Of a stretch of DNA of 64,000 bases, positions 61,980 to 64,000 are shown piece after piece. The notes under the pieces were generated by a model. That model was not told the DNA's origin. It worked only from the letters and a program-made list of their open reading frames with translations, and did not search any database. The stretch comes from Candidatus Scatomonas merdigallinarum. GTDB lineage: Bacteria > Bacillota > Clostridia > Lachnospirales > Lachnospiraceae. Every line of letters begins with the position of its first letter. Positions within the stretch are counted from its first letter, which is position 1. The position numbers and the translations under genes are program-made. Location of the stretch: the NCBI GenBank assembly GCA_018716305.1, contig DVKB01000009.1, positions 1 to 64,000 of the forward strand. Direction: 5' to 3'.

Positions 61980-62132
61980 TCAGCGGGGGTGTTTTTCTGA
62001 CAGAAGTTTTCGATATCTGGCCGGGGAAACGCCCCTGCGGGCTTTAAAGGCATTAATAAAACTGGCGGCGGAACTGTAGCCCAGGGAGTCTGCCAGTTCG
62101 AAAATAGAAATAGCAGCCTTGGGACCTTTTTT
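61980..62132 (-). pseudogene. Remnant of an AraC family transcriptional regulator (C-terminal HTH)
   Basis: A 50-codon stop-to-stop frame without start encodes the exact C-terminal end of an AraC-type helix-turn-helix domain: SIFELADSLGYSSAASFINA followed by FKARRGVSPARYRKLLSEK. An in-frame TGA at 62133-62135 precedes it and no upstream part is found, so the gene was truncated to its last 45 to 50 residues. It lies in the 311-base gap between the acetyltransferase and the Rpn gene. Confidence 0.75.
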
Positions 62133-62265
62133 TCAAAGCTTGCCTTTTCACGAAAGTTGTGCTATCCTTTTTTATATCTTTATTTTCTCGCGGGATTCTC
62201 CGCAGATTTCCACAAAACAATATGCCGATAGTTAAATGATTTTACGATGGAAAAGGAGGCGCTTT

Positions 62266-63327
62266 TTGAAAACTGAATTAACCAGAAGGCTGGAACTGAG
62301 CCAGAAAATGGAGCAGTATGATGAACACTGCAAAAATATTCTTGCTGACAAAAGAATTTTGGCCTGGATCATGAAAGAAACCATGAAAGAGTTTCAATCT
62401 CTGGAAATCGATGATATAATGCAATACATAGAGGGCTCACCGGATGTGTCTTCCATCCCGGTGGATCCGGGAATGACCAACTCGCCCGTGATCCATGGGA
62501 TCGGAACAGAGGGGAATATCCCGTACGAGGGAGCCGTGTATTTTGATATTCGATTTATGGCGGGACTTCCCAAAAAAGAAACAGGGATTATAGTGAATCT
62601 GGAAGCCCAGAAAGAGATGCGCAGGGGATACAGCATTGTAACCAGAGGGATTTTTTATGGGGCCAGAATGATTTCCGCTCAGATGGGAACGGAATTTACC
62701 GCGCCGGATTATCAGAAAATTAAAAAAGTTTTTTCCGTTTGGATCTGCTTTCATTCTCCGCAATATATCGGGAATGCGGTTTCAAGCTATGGCCTTCAGA
62801 AAAACGACATCGTGCCGGGAATTCCCGATATACCGGAAGAATACGACAAAGTGGAAATTATACAGATCTGTCTTAACCCGGAAAGAGAAAACAGAATAAA
62901 GCTGACAGAACTGCTGAACCTTATTTTTAACAGCAAATTGCCTTACAAAGAAAAGGTAACGTTACTTAGAGATTCATTTGGATTTCCCGTAGAGGCGGAG
63001 TTTGGAGAGGAGCTGAAAAATATGTGTAATGTGAGCCAGTATATTTTTGGATATGCTCTGGAGGAAGGAATAGAGCAGGGATTACAGCAGGGATTACAGC
63101 AGGGAATAGAGCAGGGAATAGAGCAGGGAATAGAGCAGGGATTACAGCAGGGATTACAGCAGGGATTACAGCAGGGAATGGAGCAGGGATTACAGCAGGG
63201 AATGGAGCAGGGCCGGCAGAGCAGGACGGAGGAGATTGTCCGGAGGATGAGGGAAGAGAATTATCCGGAGGATCAGATCATTAGAATCTGTGGAGTAACG
63301 AAAGAAGAACTTCTGTCTATAAAATGA
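62266..63327 (+). CDS. Rpn family recombination-promoting nuclease/PD-(D/E)XK transposase-like protein
   Basis: 353-aa protein of the Rpn/PDDEXK_2 family, DNA nucleases often annotated as putative transposases and found in high copy number in gut Firmicutes. The nuclease core shows VYFDIRFMAG, then IIVNLEAQKE (the E-x-Q/K of the site) and YSIVTRGIFYGARMIS. The C-terminus has twelve G-I/L/M-E/Q-Q units, a length-variable helical tract common in this family, then KEELLSIK. The likely start is TTG 62266, with AAGGAGG 6 bases upstream; an ATG at 62236 precedes that site. Expression and activity unknown. Confidence 0.85.
   Translation: MKTELTRRLELSQKMEQYDEHCKNILADKRILAWIMKETMKEFQSLEIDDIMQYIEGSPDVSSIPVDPGMTNSPVIHGIGTEGNIPYEGAVYFDIRFMAGLPKKETGIIVNLEAQKEMRRGYSIVTRGIFYGARMISAQMGTEFTAPDYQKIKKVFSVWICFHSPQYIGNAVSSYGLQKNDIVPGIPDIPEEYDKVEIIQICLNPERENRIKLTELLNLIFNSKLPYKEKVTLLRDSFGFPVEAEFGEELKNMCNVSQYIFGYALEEGIEQGLQQGLQQGIEQGIEQGIEQGLQQGLQQGLQQGMEQGLQQGMEQGRQSRTEEIVRRMREENYPEDQIIRICGVTKEELLSIK
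63067..63210 (+). repeat. Twelve 12-bp coding repeats in the Rpn gene
   Basis: Twelve in-frame units of GGA-ATA/TTA/ATG-GAG/CAG-CAG encode G(I/L/M)(E/Q)Q. The tract is a probable slippage hotspot and would change the protein by 4 residues per unit without breaking the frame. Confidence 0.95.
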
Positions 63328-63382
63328 GACCAGCACGACTTTGCGGAGCAATCCCTGTCTCGGCCCCATTAATCGGACAATC
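63320..63382 (+). repeat. Palindromic intergenic repeat, deleted copy overlapping the Rpn stop
   Basis: AAAATGAGAC (containing the TGA stop of the Rpn gene) is followed by AGCACGACTTTGCGGAGCAA, GTCTC and GGCCCCATTAATCGGACAAT, matching the two ends of the element at 54501-54690 with the middle deleted. Confidence 0.6.
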
Positions 63383-63384
63383 CA

Positions 63385-63416
63385 TAAAATAGCGGAGAGG
63401 CTTTAAGCCTCTCCGA
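63385..63416 (-). terminator. Terminator overlapping the hcp stop codon
   Basis: CGGAGAGGCTT pairs with AAGCCTCTCCG. On the minus strand the stem includes the hcp stop codon and is followed by CTATTTTATGG. Confidence 0.7.
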
Positions 63417-64000
63417 AAAACAGGTTTATGTCTTCCTCCACGCTCTGGATCCCCGCAATGCCGAAGTTTTCCACCAGGACTTTTGCCACCGCAGGAGACA
63501 GGAAAGCCGGCAGGGTGGGCCCCAGATGGATATTTTTTACCCCCAGGGACAGCAGGGCCAGCAGTACGATCACGGCTTTCTGCTCATACCAGGAAATATT
63601 GTAGATAATAGGCAGATCATTGATATCTTCCAGTCCGAAGACTTCTTTCAGCTTCAGGGCGATCACTGCCAGAGAGTAGCTGTCATTGCACTGTCCGGCA
63701 TCCAGTACCCGGGGAATTCCCCCGATCTCTCCCAGATTTAATTTGTTATATCTGTATTTGGCGCAGCCGGCGGTAAGGATCACCGTGTCTTCCGGCAGGG
63801 CTTTGGCGAAATCCGTGTAATAGCTTCTGGATTTTGCCCGGCCGTCGCAGCCGGCCATGACCACAAATTTTCTGATGGCTCCGGATTTTACGGCGTCCCC
63901 CACTTTGTCCGCCAGAGCCAGCACCTGCCCGTGGGCGAAGCCTCCGGTGATCTCTCCGGTTTCCAGTTCCTCTGGGGGAGGGCAGTGTTTTGCCTGCCGG
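63403..64000 (-). CDS. hcp: Hydroxylamine reductase / hybrid-cluster protein, C-terminal part
   Basis: The last 198 residues of Hcp; the 5' part runs off the window end. Hcp is a cytoplasmic Fe-S-O protein with NO or hydroxylamine reductase activity, part of nitrosative-stress defence in anaerobes. Hybrid-cluster cysteines are visible in [22 protein letters not shown] and [10 protein letters not shown], followed by [20 protein letters not shown] and [11 protein letters not shown], all characteristic. Reading from the window edge the frame is open ([20 protein letters not shown]) before the segment shown. CO dehydrogenase shares the fold but not this pattern. Confidence 0.95.
   Translation of the reverse strand, partial: RQAKHCPPPEELETGEITGGFAHGQVLALADKVGDAVKSGAIRKFVVMAGCDGRAKSRSYYTDFAKALPEDTVILTAGCAKYRYNKLNLGEIGGIPRVLDAGQCNDSYSLAVIALKLKEVFGLEDINDLPIIYNISWYEQKAVIVLLALLSLGVKNIHLGPTLPAFLSPAVAKVLVENFGIAGIQSVEEDINLFFGEA

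Noticed and set aside
61547..62053. 168-codon minus-strand frame antisense to the acetyltransferase
   Set aside because: The frame has no domain, while a different frame in the overlapping stretch gives a clear AraC C-terminus.

Overview
The window is about 55% GC chromosomal DNA from an anaerobic, spore-forming member of the Clostridia. It most resembles Lachnospiraceae; I cannot fix the genus from sequence alone. The reasons are a spoIID/spoIIQ pair, Clostridia-type SigI/RsgI, giant LamG/GH43 surface proteins with Big_3, FIVAR and Pro/Thr-rich stalks, formate-THF ligase, a BMP-type nucleoside ABC transporter, hybrid-cluster protein and Rpn-family nucleases. No prophage, plasmid, intact insertion sequence or CRISPR array is visible.

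Layout. 1-1246: 3' end of a 23S rRNA gene with no 5S after it, then seven tRNA genes (Asp, Val, Tyr, Thr, initiator Met, Phe, Lys) and a terminator. 1356-9055: cell-envelope and sporulation genes (DD-carboxypeptidase, YbaK-like deacylase, MoxR/DUF58/transglutaminase operon, SpoIID, degenerate SpoIIQ). 9232-15997: housekeeping (GIY-YIG protein, S1-domain protein, CBS/DRTGG pyrophosphatase, flavin reductase, gdhA, shikimate kinase, murA). 16300-40897: five consecutive secreted proteins (2843, 1958, 1739, 630 and 911 aa) carrying seven GH43 modules in total, eleven LamG modules, Ig-like stalks and, in four of them, a C-terminal anchor. They look like a surface machine for arabinose- or xylose-decorated plant polysaccharide. 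41156-46160: nucleoside-type ABC transporter. 46268-47750: SAM-I riboswitch plus metK. 47858-52231, minus strand: thiolase, EamA transporter, and formate-THF ligase under a ZTP riboswitch. 52546-54409: PcsB-like NlpC/P60 hydrolase and a GNAT.

54770-60542 is the most unusual region. It holds sigI, its anti-sigma rsgI, a lipoprotein that shares the RsgI extracellular domain and ends in nine near-perfect 15-residue acidic repeats, a VTC-fold (polyphosphate polymerase-like) protein, a DUF4956 membrane protein and a CotH-family kinase. Two identical SigI-like promoter signatures (ACCCCG, 18 bp, CGTATT) sit before sigI and before the lipoprotein. The sequence therefore predicts a self-contained SigI regulon that makes a surface acidic-repeat protein together with a phosphate-chemistry module.

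60613-64000: larB, a hexapeptide acetyltransferase, an AraC-family gene remnant, an Rpn-family nuclease with a 12-bp repeat tract, and the C-terminal part of hcp running off the window. A family of short palindromic intergenic repeats (four loci) is scattered through 50.1-63.4 kb.
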